From assembly GCF_003149455.1 (NCBI RefSeq), contig NZ_QFFK01000006.1, forward strand, positions 416,279 to 480,278: a DNA stretch of 64,000 nucleotides, written 5' to 3'. This document shows positions 8,844-17,164 of this stretch, piece after piece. Under the pieces are notes generated by a model. It made no database searches. It was not told the DNA's origin and was given only the letters and a program-made list of their open reading frames with translations. This DNA comes from Chitinophaga deserti (GTDB taxonomy: Bacteria > Bacteroidota > Bacteroidia > Chitinophagales > Chitinophagaceae). The translations under genes were made by a program, and so were the position numbers. Numbering within the stretch: the stretch's first letter is position 1; every line of letters begins with the position of its first letter.

Positions 8844-9353
8844 TTATTTCCTGCCGGTGAGTTTCTCCAGCAGCTCGTCGAGTTTGGCGTGTGTGGCCAG
8901 CATACCTTCTTCCATGCCCATATTGATCACTTTCTCCAGATCGGAAAGCGATTTGTAGGTTACCACGGTTTCCACCACGGTGTTTTCACCCTTGTCGGTA
9001 AATGTTACGATCCATTCTGCAGTGGGCAGGTCGGTATTGATGTCCCCGGCTTCGTTGCTGAAGGAATCGGTTGTGGTGTAGTAATCGATCGGCTGGATCT
9101 TGTGGTATGCTGCGTAACCCCAGTATTCCGTGCCGTTGGGCTCTACCATGGCATAGTGCCAGTGGCCGCCTTCGCGGAAATCCATGGATTTGGTTTTGGT
9201 GGTAAGCGGAGCAGGGGCAAACCACTGGTCGAGTAACTCTCTTTTGGTATGGCAATCCCATACCAGCGGGCGGTCGCCCATAAACTCACGGCGTACGGTG
9301 AGCGTGTTATTGGCTTTGTCGGCAATGAAGTCGAACTGCAGATTGTTTTTCAT
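8844..9353 (-). CDS. SRPBCC / AHSA1-type protein
   Basis: A 169-residue cytoplasmic protein of the START-like AHSA1 family. Recognisable parts are the N-terminal strand and VWDCHTKRELLDQWFAP, then FREGGHWHYAMVEPNGTEYWGYAAYHKI, and a C-terminal helix with EEGMLATHAKLDELLEKL. Such proteins have a hydrophobic pocket and are nearly always paired with an ArsR regulator. The ligand is unknown. The start at 9353 was chosen because the ATG shares its A with the stop codon of the ArsR gene (TAATG), typical of translational coupling; the longer frame from 9413 lies inside the ArsR gene. Confidence 0.9.
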   Translation of the reverse strand: MKNNLQFDFIADKANNTLTVRREFMGDRPLVWDCHTKRELLDQWFAPAPLTTKTKSMDFREGGHWHYAMVEPNGTEYWGYAAYHKIQPIDYYTTTDSFSNEAGDINTDLPTAEWIVTFTDKGENTVVETVVTYKSLSDLEKVINMGMEEGMLATHAKLDELLEKLTGRK

Positions 9354-9670
9354 TATTTTTTCTTTTTGAGGGTAATTAAAAGTTGATCGAGTTGTCCGTA
9401 TCGCGTTTCCCATACTTTACGAAATTGTTCCAGCCATTTGTCTATCTCCTTCATCTTATCGATCTCAAGCAGATAATAGATTTCCCGGCCGCGGGGCTCC
9501 TGTTTTACAAGGTCGCACTCCGTCAGTACCCGTAAATGTTTGGATATGGCCTGCCGGGTAGTCTCAAAATGTTCGGCGATGGCATTGGGCGTCATGGCCT
9601 GTACGGCTATCAGTGCTATGATGGCCCGGCGGGTAGGGTCGGCTATCGCCTGGAATATATCTCTTCTCAT
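9353..9670 (-). CDS. ArsR-family transcriptional regulator
   Basis: A 105-residue winged-helix repressor. The opening RRDIFQAIADPTRRAIIALI and the recognition helix region FETTRQAISKHLRVLTECDLV are typical of the ArsR subgroup that partners AHSA1 proteins. No metal-binding cysteine pair is present, so it probably senses a small molecule or protein state rather than a metal. It lies between a DoxX gene (20 bases upstream) and the SRPBCC gene (overlapping). It likely represses the whole unit from the inverted repeat at 10096-10137. Confidence 0.92.
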   Translation of the reverse strand: MRRDIFQAIADPTRRAIIALIAVQAMTPNAIAEHFETTRQAISKHLRVLTECDLVKQEPRGREIYYLLEIDKMKEIDKWLEQFRKVWETRYGQLDQLLITLKKKK

Positions 9671-9690
9671 AAGGGTGCCTTTATGTCAAC

Positions 9691-10077
9691 TCATTTCCCG
9701 ATCAGGGGAAGATATTTTGCGCGGTTCTCATACATGGCCCAGCCAATCACGGCAAGGATTACTGCCACAATGGGAAGGCCGGATGGGGCCATCATGATAT
9801 TGGTCAGCAGGATGCCCGCCAGTACCGGGATGAGCACGAGCGCACCCAATGCGCGGGTCCTTGGGAAAATAAGCAGTGCTCCGCCCAGTATTTCAGCTGC
9901 GCCTGTTAGCGGCATTATCCAGCCTACTTCCATTAAGGCCATTCCGGCTTTTATCATTTTTTCCGGCATGTCTTTCGGCATGGGCATATAGTGCAGGAAT
10001 TTATCGAGGCCCGCATTGATGAACATCAGTCCGGTGAGTGCGCATAAAACTGTCAGAATAATCGCTTTTGTTTTCAT
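9691..10077 (-). CDS. DoxX-family membrane protein
   Basis: A 128-residue inner-membrane protein with four predicted helices. Features of the DoxX/DoxD-like family are TGLMFINAGLDKF in helix 1, EVGWIMPLTGAAEILGGALL in the middle and a short basic C-terminus. Members are linked to thiol or oxidative stress handling, but the chemistry is not settled. The start at 10077 places the signal-like first helix at the N-terminus; an upstream in-frame Met at 10125 falls inside the operator and promoter and is rejected. It is the first gene of the operon with ArsR and SRPBCC. Confidence 0.85.
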   Translation of the reverse strand: MKTKAIILTVLCALTGLMFINAGLDKFLHYMPMPKDMPEKMIKAGMALMEVGWIMPLTGAAEILGGALLIFPRTRALGALVLIPVLAGILLTNIMMAPSGLPIVAVILAVIGWAMYENRAKYLPLIGK

Positions 10078-10095
10078 AGTAAGTGTGTTTGTAGT

Positions 10096-10137
10096 GAAAC
10101 CATCTGGTTGCAAATATAAGTGCAACTAAATGGTTTC
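10096..10137. promoter_or_regulatory. Inverted repeat, predicted ArsR operator
   Basis: GAAACCATCTGGTTGCA (10096-10112) and TGCAACTAAATGGTTTC (10121-10137) are inverted repeats matching at 15 of 17 positions around an 8-base AT-rich spacer. The spacer and one arm contain the -7 box of the leftward promoter, so a protein bound here would block transcription of the DoxX/ArsR/SRPBCC operon. The length suits one or two ArsR dimers. Confidence 0.7.
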
Positions 10138-10143
10138 GCAAAA
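10111..10143 (-). promoter_or_regulatory. Promoter of the DoxX/ArsR/SRPBCC operon
   Basis: On the minus strand TTTTG (10143-10139) and TATATTTG (10118-10111) are 20 bases apart, an exact Bacteroidota -33/-7 arrangement. The DoxX start codon at 10077 follows 33 bases after the -7 box. Confidence 0.7.
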
Positions 10144-10220
10144 TGTTTCTGCAGATTATCCAAAGAAAGTCGCATATGCCCCCGCTGCCTGTCGCGATAA
10201 CCCCGTGGAGGCGTGCTGCG

Positions 10221-11234
10221 TCAGGTAGATTTGCGGACGATCAGTTCCGTTTTGAGGATTTTGGTGACCGATTTCCAGTCGGCCACCTCCCGGCTGATCT
10301 GCTCTATGAGCAGTTGAGCCGCGGTACGCCCGATCTCTTTTACGGGTTGGGAAACGGTGGTGAGGGGAGGATCAATAAGCCCGGATACGAAGTCGTTGCT
10401 GAAGCCCACCACGGCAATATCTTCCGGTACGCGCAGCCCGCGCTTGCGGATCACCTGTATGGTTTCGATGGCGGTAGGGTCGTTCACGGCAAAGATGGCA
10501 TCGGGCCGGTTGTCGAGGTTCAGGAGGTGGGTAACGTAGATCTTTACTTTTTCGATGTTGAGGTCGTAGGAAATGAGCAGCTCTTCGTCCAGCGGCACAT
10601 TATGCTTCCGTAAGGCTGCTTTGTAGCCGTTCATGCGCCTTTCGCTGATCTTCAGGGAAGATGGCCCCGCGAGGTGGGCAATGCGTTTGCGCCCCGATTC
10701 TATCAGGTAGTTCACGGCACGGTAGGCGCCGTCGTAATCGTCCACGATCACTTTGGGCACTTCCATTTCATCGCACACCCGGTTGAAGAATACAATGGGA
10801 ATGCCTTTCCGCTGGAAGATCTTCAGATGGTCGTAATTACGGGTTTCTTTGGTGATAGACACGAGGATACCATCTACCTGGTTGGCCAGCATTACGCGCG
10901 TATTGGCCACTTCGGTTTCATAGCTTTCGTCTGACTGACAGATAACCGTTGAGTATCCCGCCTTGCTGGCTACTTCCTGCGCACCGATGATGGCCGTGGG
11001 AAAATAGGAGCTTTTAAACTCGGGAACAATGATGCCGATCGTATTCGTTTTATTGGTAATAAGGCTGATGGCAAGCATATTCCGCTGGTAATCCAGCTTC
11101 TCCGCCAGCTCCAGTACGGCCTGCCGGGTTTCCGGTTTTACGCTCTTGTGGCCCGTGAGCGCCCGCGAAACGGTGGACTTCGACAGGTTCAGCTCTTTCG
11201 CGATATCGATGATGGTAACCTGGTGTCTTTTCAT
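10221..11234 (-). CDS. LacI-family transcriptional regulator of the adjacent polysaccharide locus
   Basis: A 337-residue regulator. The N-terminal HTH (VTIIDIAKELNLSKSTVSRALTGHKSV) and hinge helix are canonical; residues about 60-335 form the periplasmic-binding-protein-like sensor (IGIIVPEFKSSYFP, then AIFAVNDPTAIETIQ and DIAVVGFSNDFVSGLIDPPLT). The Met at 11234 begins right before the HTH. A longer frame to 11354 reads through the palindromic operators and is rejected. It is divergent from the SusC gene at 11487. The same tandem palindrome lies in its own upstream region and at 26149, so it probably controls itself and both halves of the locus. The effector is presumably a sugar released by the locus enzymes. 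Confidence 0.93.
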   Translation of the reverse strand: MKRHQVTIIDIAKELNLSKSTVSRALTGHKSVKPETRQAVLELAEKLDYQRNMLAISLITNKTNTIGIIVPEFKSSYFPTAIIGAQEVASKAGYSTVICQSDESYETEVANTRVMLANQVDGILVSITKETRNYDHLKIFQRKGIPIVFFNRVCDEMEVPKVIVDDYDGAYRAVNYLIESGRKRIAHLAGPSSLKISERRMNGYKAALRKHNVPLDEELLISYDLNIEKVKIYVTHLLNLDNRPDAIFAVNDPTAIETIQVIRKRGLRVPEDIAVVGFSNDFVSGLIDPPLTTVSQPVKEIGRTAAQLLIEQISREVADWKSVTKILKTELIVRKST

Positions 11235-11263
11235 TCCGCTAAGAAACGAAATATTTGAAACGG

Positions 11264-11296
11264 TGGGAACATTCCCGCAAATTGGGAATGTTCCCA
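11264..11296 (+). promoter_or_regulatory. Tandem LacI-type operator, copy 1
   Basis: TGGGAACATTCCCG (11264-11277) and TGGGAATGTTCCCA (11283-11296) are two palindromes separated by CAAAT, a 19-base step. A further half site TGGGAA follows at 11300. The arrangement recurs at 26149-26181 with the same spacer and step. It lies between the divergent LacI-type gene and SusC, 47 bases upstream of the candidate SusC -7 box. Confidence 0.75.
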
Positions 11297-11315
11297 ATAT
11301 GGGAAAAGTCATTTT

Positions 11316-11350
11316 TTTGTTCGCGGAATAGCTGTTAGTTACAATCTTTG
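11316..11350 (+). promoter_or_regulatory. Candidate promoter of the SusC operon
   Basis: TTTG at 11316-11319 (end of a T7 run) and AATCTTTG at 11343-11350 form a -33/-7 pair with a 23-base spacer; the -7 box deviates from TAnnTTTG at one base. Its distance to the upstream operator equals that of the second promoter at 26228. Confidence 0.45.
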
Positions 11351-11372
11351 GCAATCAATCAAATTCACACGT

Positions 11373-11462
11373 ATGAAAAAGCTGTTGCTCACCACCGGCT
11401 ATCCGGTGCCGGCTTATGCCACGTTTACGGAATGTTCCGGAGTTACCGCACTGCATGCATAG
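11373..11462 (+). CDS. Small upstream ORF (29 residues) in the SusC leader
   Basis: The ATG at 11373 opens 29 codons ending in TAG at 11462, 24 bases before the SusC ATG. The peptide begins MKKLLLTTGYPVPAYATFTE, with the charge and hydrophobic pattern of a signal peptide start, but it is too short for a known family. Its ATG sits exactly 30 bases after the start of the -7 box and 77 bases after the operator, the same as the real gene start at 26258. It may be a leader peptide, a small protein, or the remnant of a former first gene. Translation is unproven. Confidence 0.35.
   Translation: MKKLLLTTGYPVPAYATFTECSGVTALHA
11428..11439. promoter_or_regulatory. Operator-like palindrome in the SusC leader
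   Basis: CGGAATGTTCCG has the same core GGAATGTTCC as the LacI-type operators but different outer bases. It lies in the transcribed leader, 48 bases before the SusC ATG, where a bound regulator could block elongation. It may be an auxiliary site or chance. Confidence 0.3.
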
Positions 11463-11486
11463 ATTAACTAAAACAAGCTGGTTTTT

Positions 11487-14400
11487 ATGAACGCAAAGAT
11501 CTTTTTAATGCTAATGCTGTGTATGGTGGTGCCTTTCCTTTCCTATGCACAAACGCAGCCCTCCCAGGGCGCGGCACGCACCATCACCGGCAAGATTACA
11601 GACATGGAGGGGGAGCCGCTCCCCGGGGTCACGATTGTCCTCAAAGGCGGCAAAGCACAGGCTATGACCAACGAAACAGGGGTTTACACCATCCGCATCC
11701 CGCAATCGACTGATGCGGTGCTCGTATTCTCCTTCGTGGGCTTCCACACCAAAGAGGCACGCCTCGCACCCAACGCTACCGTTTACAACACCAAACTGGA
11801 ACCTTCCGTTAAAGGCCTCAACGATGTGGTAGTGATCGGTTACGGTACGGTGAAGCGGAAAGATCTCACAGGATCCGTAGGGGAAGTGAAGATGGCAGAC
11901 ATGGAGAAAGCTCCCGTTGCCAGCTTTGAGCAGGCATTGGGCGGCCGCGTGGCCGGTGTACAGGTTTCTGCGCCCGACGGGCAGCCGGGAGCCGGCATGC
12001 AGATCGTGATACGCGGCAACAACTCCGTTACACAGGAAAACTCTCCGCTGTATGTGGTAGACGGTTTCCCCATGGAAAGCCCGGATAACAACGTCATCAG
12101 TCCGGCAGACATTGCTTCCATCGAAGTCCTGAAAGATGCCTCCGCCACCGCCATCTACGGTGCACGCGGCGCCAACGGGGTAATCATTATCACCACCAAG
12201 AAAGGCAAATCGGGCGCTCCGGTTGTCAATTATCAGGCATGGGTAGGCATGATGCAGAACCTCCGCCAGCAGGAAATGATGGACCCCTATGAGTTCGTAA
12301 AGTACCAGCTGGAGATGAACCCCACCATGTACACGCCCATCTACCTGAAAGACGGCAAAACACTGGAAGATTACCGCAACGTGAAAGGCATCAACTGGCA
12401 GGACCAGGTTTTCCGCAACGCCATCGGTCATAACCATAACCTCTCGCTCCGCGGTGGTAATGAGAAAACGAAGTATTCCCTGTCCGGCAACGTTTACTCG
12501 CAGGACGGGATCATCATCAACAGCGGCTTCCGCCGCTACCAGGGCCGCGCTATAATTGACCAGGCGATCAGCGACTATGTAAAGGCTGGCATTAACGTCA
12601 ATTATACCGGCACCAAAACCAATGGCATCTTCGCCAGTTCAACGGTGAGCGGCCCGGCCAGCGGTCCTACCGCCAGCCTCATGTACAGCGTATGGGGCTA
12701 CCGCCCGGTAACGGGCAACGCGGATAACGATGCGGCCCTGCTCGATGAGCCTTTCGACCCTGATGTGGACCCGCTGAACGAATGGCGCATCAATCCCATC
12801 ATCTCCACCCGTAACGAATACAATCCCGCATTCAACAATACATTAGTCACGAATGCCTACGTGGAAATTAAACCACTGAAATATACCACGCTACGTATTG
12901 CAGGCGGTATGACCAAAACCAACATCCGCCGCGAGATCTTCAATAATTCCAACACCCGCCTCGGCAACCCGAAAAGCAGTGCGCTGGGCGTAAACGGATC
13001 TATCGATAATATCCAAACCAATAACCTCCTGAACGAGAATACCCTCAGCTATGTGCGTACTTTCAACAAGAAACACAGCCTGAATGCAGTAGCGGGTATG
13101 ACGTTGCAGAAGATCTCCACCTACCGCCATGGCTTCACCTCCACGCAGGTGCCCAACGAAGCGCTGGGCATGAGCGGGCTGGATGAAGGCATTGTTTCCA
13201 CTGCGCCTAACGAGAAGTCGAAGAACGCGCTCATGTCGTTCCTCGGCCGTGTGAACTATACCTACGATTCGAAGTACCTCTTCACCGTATCCTTCCGGTC
13301 AGACGGGTCTTCCAAATTCGCGCCGGGCAATAAATGGGCATACTTCCCTTCAGGCGCTTTCGCATGGAGGCTGAGCGAGGAACAGTTTATGAAAGACATC
13401 CCCTGGCTGTCTGACGCCAAGGTGCGTGCAGGGTACGGTTTAACAGGTAATAACCGCGTGCTCGACTTTGCCTATCTCTCGTCACTCCAGATGTATATCT
13501 ATTCCGGTTACTCCTATGGCAACAATATGGAGGCGGGCATCATCCCCAATAACCTGGGCAATAAAAACCTGAAGTGGGAAACTACCGAGCAGGCAGATAT
13601 TGGTGTGGATCTCGGATTCTTCAACAACCGTATCGCCTTCACGGCCGATTATTATAAGAAGAATACCCGCGACCTGCTCCTCCTCGCCACCCTGCCCGGC
13701 TCCACCGGCTACCTCAACGGTTTCCGTAACGTGGGCAAGGTATCCAACCAGGGCCTGGAGTTTACGCTGAATACAACCAATGTGCAGACGAAGAAATTCA
13801 GCTGGACCTCCAATTTCAACATCTCCTTCAACCGCAATAAAGTGGTGCAGCTGAATGATGATGAGCCGAGCCTTGCTACGCGCATCACCTGGGGTAACTT
13901 CAATAACGCCTTTCCTTACATCGCCATTCCCGGCCAGCCCATCGCGCAGTTCTACGGCTTCCTGTTCGACGGGGTATACCAGTACAGCGATTTCAACAAG
14001 CTGGCAAACGGGTCGTATGTGCTGAAGGATGAAGTACCCAACAATACTATGCCGCGGGCTAACATCACACCAGGGCATATAAAGTATAAGGATATCAATA
14101 ACGATGGACAGGTAGATAACAGCGACCTCACCATTATCGGTAATCCCAATCCCAAACATGTGGGCGGGTTCTCCAATAACTTCACCTACGGCGGTTTTGA
14201 CCTGAACGTGTTTTTCCAGTGGAGTTACGGGAACGATATTCTCAATGCCAACAGAATAGAGTTCGAAGGGGGAGATGTGGTGCGTAATTACCTGAACATG
14301 TTCAAATCGTTCGAAAAGCGCTGGACGCCGGATAACCAGACCAACGAGCTGTACCGCGTAGGCGGACAGGGCCCGCAGGTATATTCTTCCCGCACCATCG

Positions 14401-14648
14401 AAGACGGCTCTTACCTGCGCCTGAAAACCGTAGCCCTGGGGTACACCCTGCCGCAAAAGCTCCTGCGCCGCGCCAACATTAAATCGCTGCGCGTATATGC
14501 TGCTGCACAGAACCTGTATACCTGGACGAACTACACCGGCCTGGACCCTGAAGTGTCTGTCCGCCACACGGCCCTCACACCGGGCTTCGACTGGTCGGCC
14601 TACCCGAAGGCGCGCACCCTCACGCTGGGGCTGGATCTTACACTGTAG
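11487..14648 (+). CDS. SusC/RagA-type TonB-dependent outer-membrane transporter (locus 1)
   Basis: A 1053-residue glycan importer of the outer membrane. Order: signal peptide (1-21), a CarboxypepD-regulatory-like beta domain (about 33-110, RTITGKITDMEGEPLPGVTI and VFSFVGFHTKEA), the plug (KDLTGSVGEVK, then IVIRGNNSV, LYVVDGFPM and the SusC signature IEVLKDASATAIYGARGANGV), and a 22-strand barrel to the C-terminus (RTLTLGLDLTL). No STN domain is present, so it does not signal to a FecR protein; control by the divergent LacI regulator fits. It is followed by its SusD partner 47 bases downstream. Confidence 0.96.
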   Translation: MNAKIFLMLMLCMVVPFLSYAQTQPSQGAARTITGKITDMEGEPLPGVTIVLKGGKAQAMTNETGVYTIRIPQSTDAVLVFSFVGFHTKEARLAPNATVYNTKLEPSVKGLNDVVVIGYGTVKRKDLTGSVGEVKMADMEKAPVASFEQALGGRVAGVQVSAPDGQPGAGMQIVIRGNNSVTQENSPLYVVDGFPMESPDNNVISPADIASIEVLKDASATAIYGARGANGVIIITTKKGKSGAPVVNYQAWVGMMQNLRQQEMMDPYEFVKYQLEMNPTMYTPIYLKDGKTLEDYRNVKGINWQDQVFRNAIGHNHNLSLRGGNEKTKYSLSGNVYSQDGIIINSGFRRYQGRAIIDQAISDYVKAGINVNYTGTKTNGIFASSTVSGPASGPTASLMYSVWGYRPVTGNADNDAALLDEPFDPDVDPLNEWRINPIISTRNEYNPAFNNTLVTNAYVEIKPLKYTTLRIAGGMTKTNIRREIFNNSNTRLGNPKSSALGVNGSIDNIQTNNLLNENTLSYVRTFNKKHSLNAVAGMTLQKISTYRHGFTSTQVPNEALGMSGLDEGIVSTAPNEKSKNALMSFLGRVNYTYDSKYLFTVSFRSDGSSKFAPGNKWAYFPSGAFAWRLSEEQFMKDIPWLSDAKVRAGYGLTGNNRVLDFAYLSSLQMYIYSGYSYGNNMEAGIIPNNLGNKNLKWETTEQADIGVDLGFFNNRIAFTADYYKKNTRDLLLLATLPGSTGYLNGFRNVGKVSNQGLEFTLNTTNVQTKKFSWTSNFNISFNRNKVVQLNDDEPSLATRITWGNFNNAFPYIAIPGQPIAQFYGFLFDGVYQYSDFNKLANGSYVLKDEVPNNTMPRANITPGHIKYKDINNDGQVDNSDLTIIGNPNPKHVGGFSNNFTYGGFDLNVFFQWSYGNDILNANRIEFEGGDVVRNYLNMFKSFEKRWTPDNQTNELYRVGGQGPQVYSSRTIEDGSYLRLKTVALGYTLPQKLLRRANIKSLRVYAAAQNLYTWTNYTGLDPEVSVRHTALTPGFDWSAYPKARTLTLGLDLTL

Positions 14649-14695
14649 TGCCTGGACTTTAAGCCGATGACATCAACACTTAAAAAACTGCGATT

Positions 14696-16264
14696 ATGAA
14701 GCGCATCCTGATATTTTTACTTCTTGCCGCCAGCACCATGAGCAGCTGTAAGAAGTTCCTCGAAACAGAACCGGAAGATTTCGTGACGCCCGAAAACTAT
14801 TACAATACCGAGGGCGACCTGAGGCGTGCATTGAACGGTGTGTACAACCGCCTGATCGATAACTTCGGGCGTATGTACTCCCGTGGGTTATTCAGCTACC
14901 TCGCCATCAGCGACGAGTTTTTCTACAAGAACATCACCATCAATAGCCTGAAGGTAATGGAGTTTGATGCCGGCCAGCTCGATGTGGGCCGCTTCTGGGA
15001 AACTGCCTATCAGGGCATCGACAGGGCTAACCTGCTCCTCGAGAATTTGCATAAGCCCAAGATGGATGAAACTCGCCGCAACGTGATCCGTGGCGAAGCG
15101 CTGTTCCTCCGCGCATACTATTACTTCCTGCTGGTGGATAACTTTGGTGGCGTGCCCCTGAAACTGGTATCCACCCAATCCCCGAACGATACCTATCTGC
15201 CCCGCGCCACCGTGAAGGCAGTATATACGCAGATTGTGAAAGACATGCAGGAAGCCGAAAAGCTGGTGAGCGATATCAACGGTTATTCATACAACGAAAC
15301 CGTCACCAAAACCGCCGTACAGGCCATCCTGGCAAGGGTGTTCCTCACCATGGCGGGGGAGCCGCTGAAGGAAACGGCGCGGTATAAAGATGCGCTCGAC
15401 TATGCCGATTCGGTGATCACTTCCGGCCGCCATTCCCTCAACCCCGATTATAAACAGATCTTCATCAATCACTCGCAGGATAAATACGACCTGCAGGAGT
15501 GCATCTGGGAGATCGGTATGTTTGGCAACCAGCTGGGCAGTACGCAGCTGGCCGGCGCTGTTGGTATCGAGAACGGGCTGGAGTGTGCGGATGATAAGAT
15601 CGGTTACAGCGGCGGAGGCATCCACCCCACAGGCAGGATGTTTGAAATGTATGCCGCCGATGATCCCCGCCGCGACTGGGCCATTGCTCCCTACAAATAT
15701 GTAATTACCAATGGCGTTACCACAAAAACGAACTACACCGCCGCACAGGTATACGACCGTACAGTAGGCAAATGGCGCCGTGAATACGAAACTGCCACGC
15801 CCAAGAACCGGTCTTACAATTCCACCAACTTCCCCGTGATCCGGTATGCCGATGTGCTGCTGATGAAAGCGGAAGCGGAGAATGAAATAAACGGCCCCAC
15901 TGCTGCTGCGTACGATGCGCTGAACCAGGTGCGCCGCAGAGGTTATGGCAAGCCCGTGGGTACTCCTGATGCCACGGCAGATGCACCGGCGGGTATGGAT
16001 AAGCCGGCTTTCCTGGCATATGTGCAGGATGAGCGCGCCCGTGAGCTGGCCTTTGAAGGCATGCGCAAGCACGACCTCATCCGCTGGGGACTTTATCTTT
16101 CGAAGATGCAGTCGCTCGCCACGGAAATCACCGCTACGGCGCCTGCTGCTTTCCGATACGCTGCTAATGCCGCTAAAAACGTGACCGCACGCAATCTCGT
16201 ATTCCCCATTCCGAACACAGAGATCACGGTTAACAAACTCATCACGCAAAACCCGAACTGGTAA
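14696..16264 (+). CDS. SusD/RagB-type glycan-binding lipoprotein (locus 1)
   Basis: A 522-residue surface lipoprotein that caps the SusC barrel and binds the oligosaccharide. It has a lipobox (TMSSC, Cys at residue 17), the start KKFLETEPEDFVTPENYYNTE typical of SusD, a middle TPR-like segment with RGEALFLRAYYYFLLVDNFGGVPL, and the C-terminal SusD block VIRYADVLLMKAEAENE, RRRGYG, ERARELAFEGMRKHDLIRWG and TQNPNW. Two bases separate its stop from the next gene, so SusD and the DUF5017-like lipoprotein are surely co-transcribed. Confidence 0.96.
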   Translation: MKRILIFLLLAASTMSSCKKFLETEPEDFVTPENYYNTEGDLRRALNGVYNRLIDNFGRMYSRGLFSYLAISDEFFYKNITINSLKVMEFDAGQLDVGRFWETAYQGIDRANLLLENLHKPKMDETRRNVIRGEALFLRAYYYFLLVDNFGGVPLKLVSTQSPNDTYLPRATVKAVYTQIVKDMQEAEKLVSDINGYSYNETVTKTAVQAILARVFLTMAGEPLKETARYKDALDYADSVITSGRHSLNPDYKQIFINHSQDKYDLQECIWEIGMFGNQLGSTQLAGAVGIENGLECADDKIGYSGGGIHPTGRMFEMYAADDPRRDWAIAPYKYVITNGVTTKTNYTAAQVYDRTVGKWRREYETATPKNRSYNSTNFPVIRYADVLLMKAEAENEINGPTAAAYDALNQVRRRGYGKPVGTPDATADAPAGMDKPAFLAYVQDERARELAFEGMRKHDLIRWGLYLSKMQSLATEITATAPAAFRYAANAAKNVTARNLVFPIPNTEITVNKLITQNPNW

Positions 16265-16266
16265 TC

Positions 16267-17157
16267 ATGCGAAAGGTTTTATATACTTTAGCCGCAGCCA
16301 TGGCGCTGGCGGCCTGCAATAAAGACAAAGTGGAGATGCCTGGTTTTGAAGTGAAGGCCGGCTCCCTCACCTATAAAGCGGGCGATACCGTAAGGTTCTC
16401 CTTCGAAGGCAACCCGGATAATATCACCTTCTTTTCCGGTGAACCGGGCCATAATTACGAATTCAGGAAGCGTACCAGCGCCGCCAACGATCTGCAGATT
16501 TCGTTTTCCACTTTCACGCGCAATGGGGTTACCTATCCCAACCTGCAACTGATGGTGTCGAACAACTTCTCCGGAAAGGCTACCGTGGCAGATCTGCAGG
16601 CCGCTACCTGGACGGACATCACGGACCGTGCTGTGTTTTCTACCGGCGCTGATAATACACCTTCCGGTGTGGTAAGCCTGAAAGAATTTGCCCGTCCGCA
16701 GCAGGATGCCGCACCGGTGTATGTCGCTTTCCGGTACACCGACACTAAAAAGCCACAGGGGCAAAACCTCTGGGCGGTGCGTACCTTCAGCGCTACCAAT
16801 GTATCTGACGACGGAGTGGTGACACCCCTGGCCCTGATGGCTACCGGCGGCTGGCAGCAGGTGGATGTTAAGAATCCCGACCGCGTGTGGACCATCAGCA
16901 CTGCACAGCTGCTAATGCAAAACAGCAGTGCCACCGTGGCTGATAATGAAGACTGGGTGATCAGCAAGGGCTTCAACCCCTGGCAAATTGCTCCGGATGC
17001 AGGACAGGCATTGAAGAATGTAAGTACCGTACTAAAGGGGCACAGTTATGTGTACACGAAGCCGGGCACCTACAAAGTAGTGTTTGAAGCATCGGCAGTA
17101 CGGTATAACGGCGAAAAGCGCCTCACCCGTGAAATTAATTTAACCATTACACCATAG
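16267..17157 (+). CDS. DUF5017-like surface lipoprotein (SusE/F position)
   Basis: A 296-residue lipoprotein with lipobox LAAC (Cys at about residue 17) followed by beta-rich sequence. Residues about 20-150 (FEVKAGSLTYKAGDTVRFSFEGNPDNITFFSGEPGHNY) fit the DUF5017 family, which occupies the SusE/SusF place in Bacteroidota glycan loci. The C-terminal part, ending in GTYKVVFEASAVRYNGEKR, resembles a PKD or Ig-like domain. It probably adds a glycan-binding site on the cell surface. It is 2 bases after SusD and 7 bases before the symporter gene. Confidence 0.8.
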   Translation: MRKVLYTLAAAMALAACNKDKVEMPGFEVKAGSLTYKAGDTVRFSFEGNPDNITFFSGEPGHNYEFRKRTSAANDLQISFSTFTRNGVTYPNLQLMVSNNFSGKATVADLQAATWTDITDRAVFSTGADNTPSGVVSLKEFARPQQDAAPVYVAFRYTDTKKPQGQNLWAVRTFSATNVSDDGVVTPLALMATGGWQQVDVKNPDRVWTISTAQLLMQNSSATVADNEDWVISKGFNPWQIAPDAGQALKNVSTVLKGHSYVYTKPGTYKVVFEASAVRYNGEKRLTREINLTITP

Positions 17158-17164
17158 CAGGCTC

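Noticed and set aside
11511..12437. Long open frame (308 codons) on the minus strand inside the SusC gene
   Set aside because: It is antisense to a highly conserved SusC domain, has no family character and low-complexity translation; it results from codon bias of the real gene.
13482..14567. Open frame of 361 codons on the minus strand inside the SusC barrel
   Set aside because: Antisense shadow of the barrel-coding sequence with no recognisable domain.
15287..16249. Open frame of 320 codons on the minus strand inside the SusD gene
   Set aside because: Antisense to the SusD C-terminal hallmark motifs; no signal, no domain.
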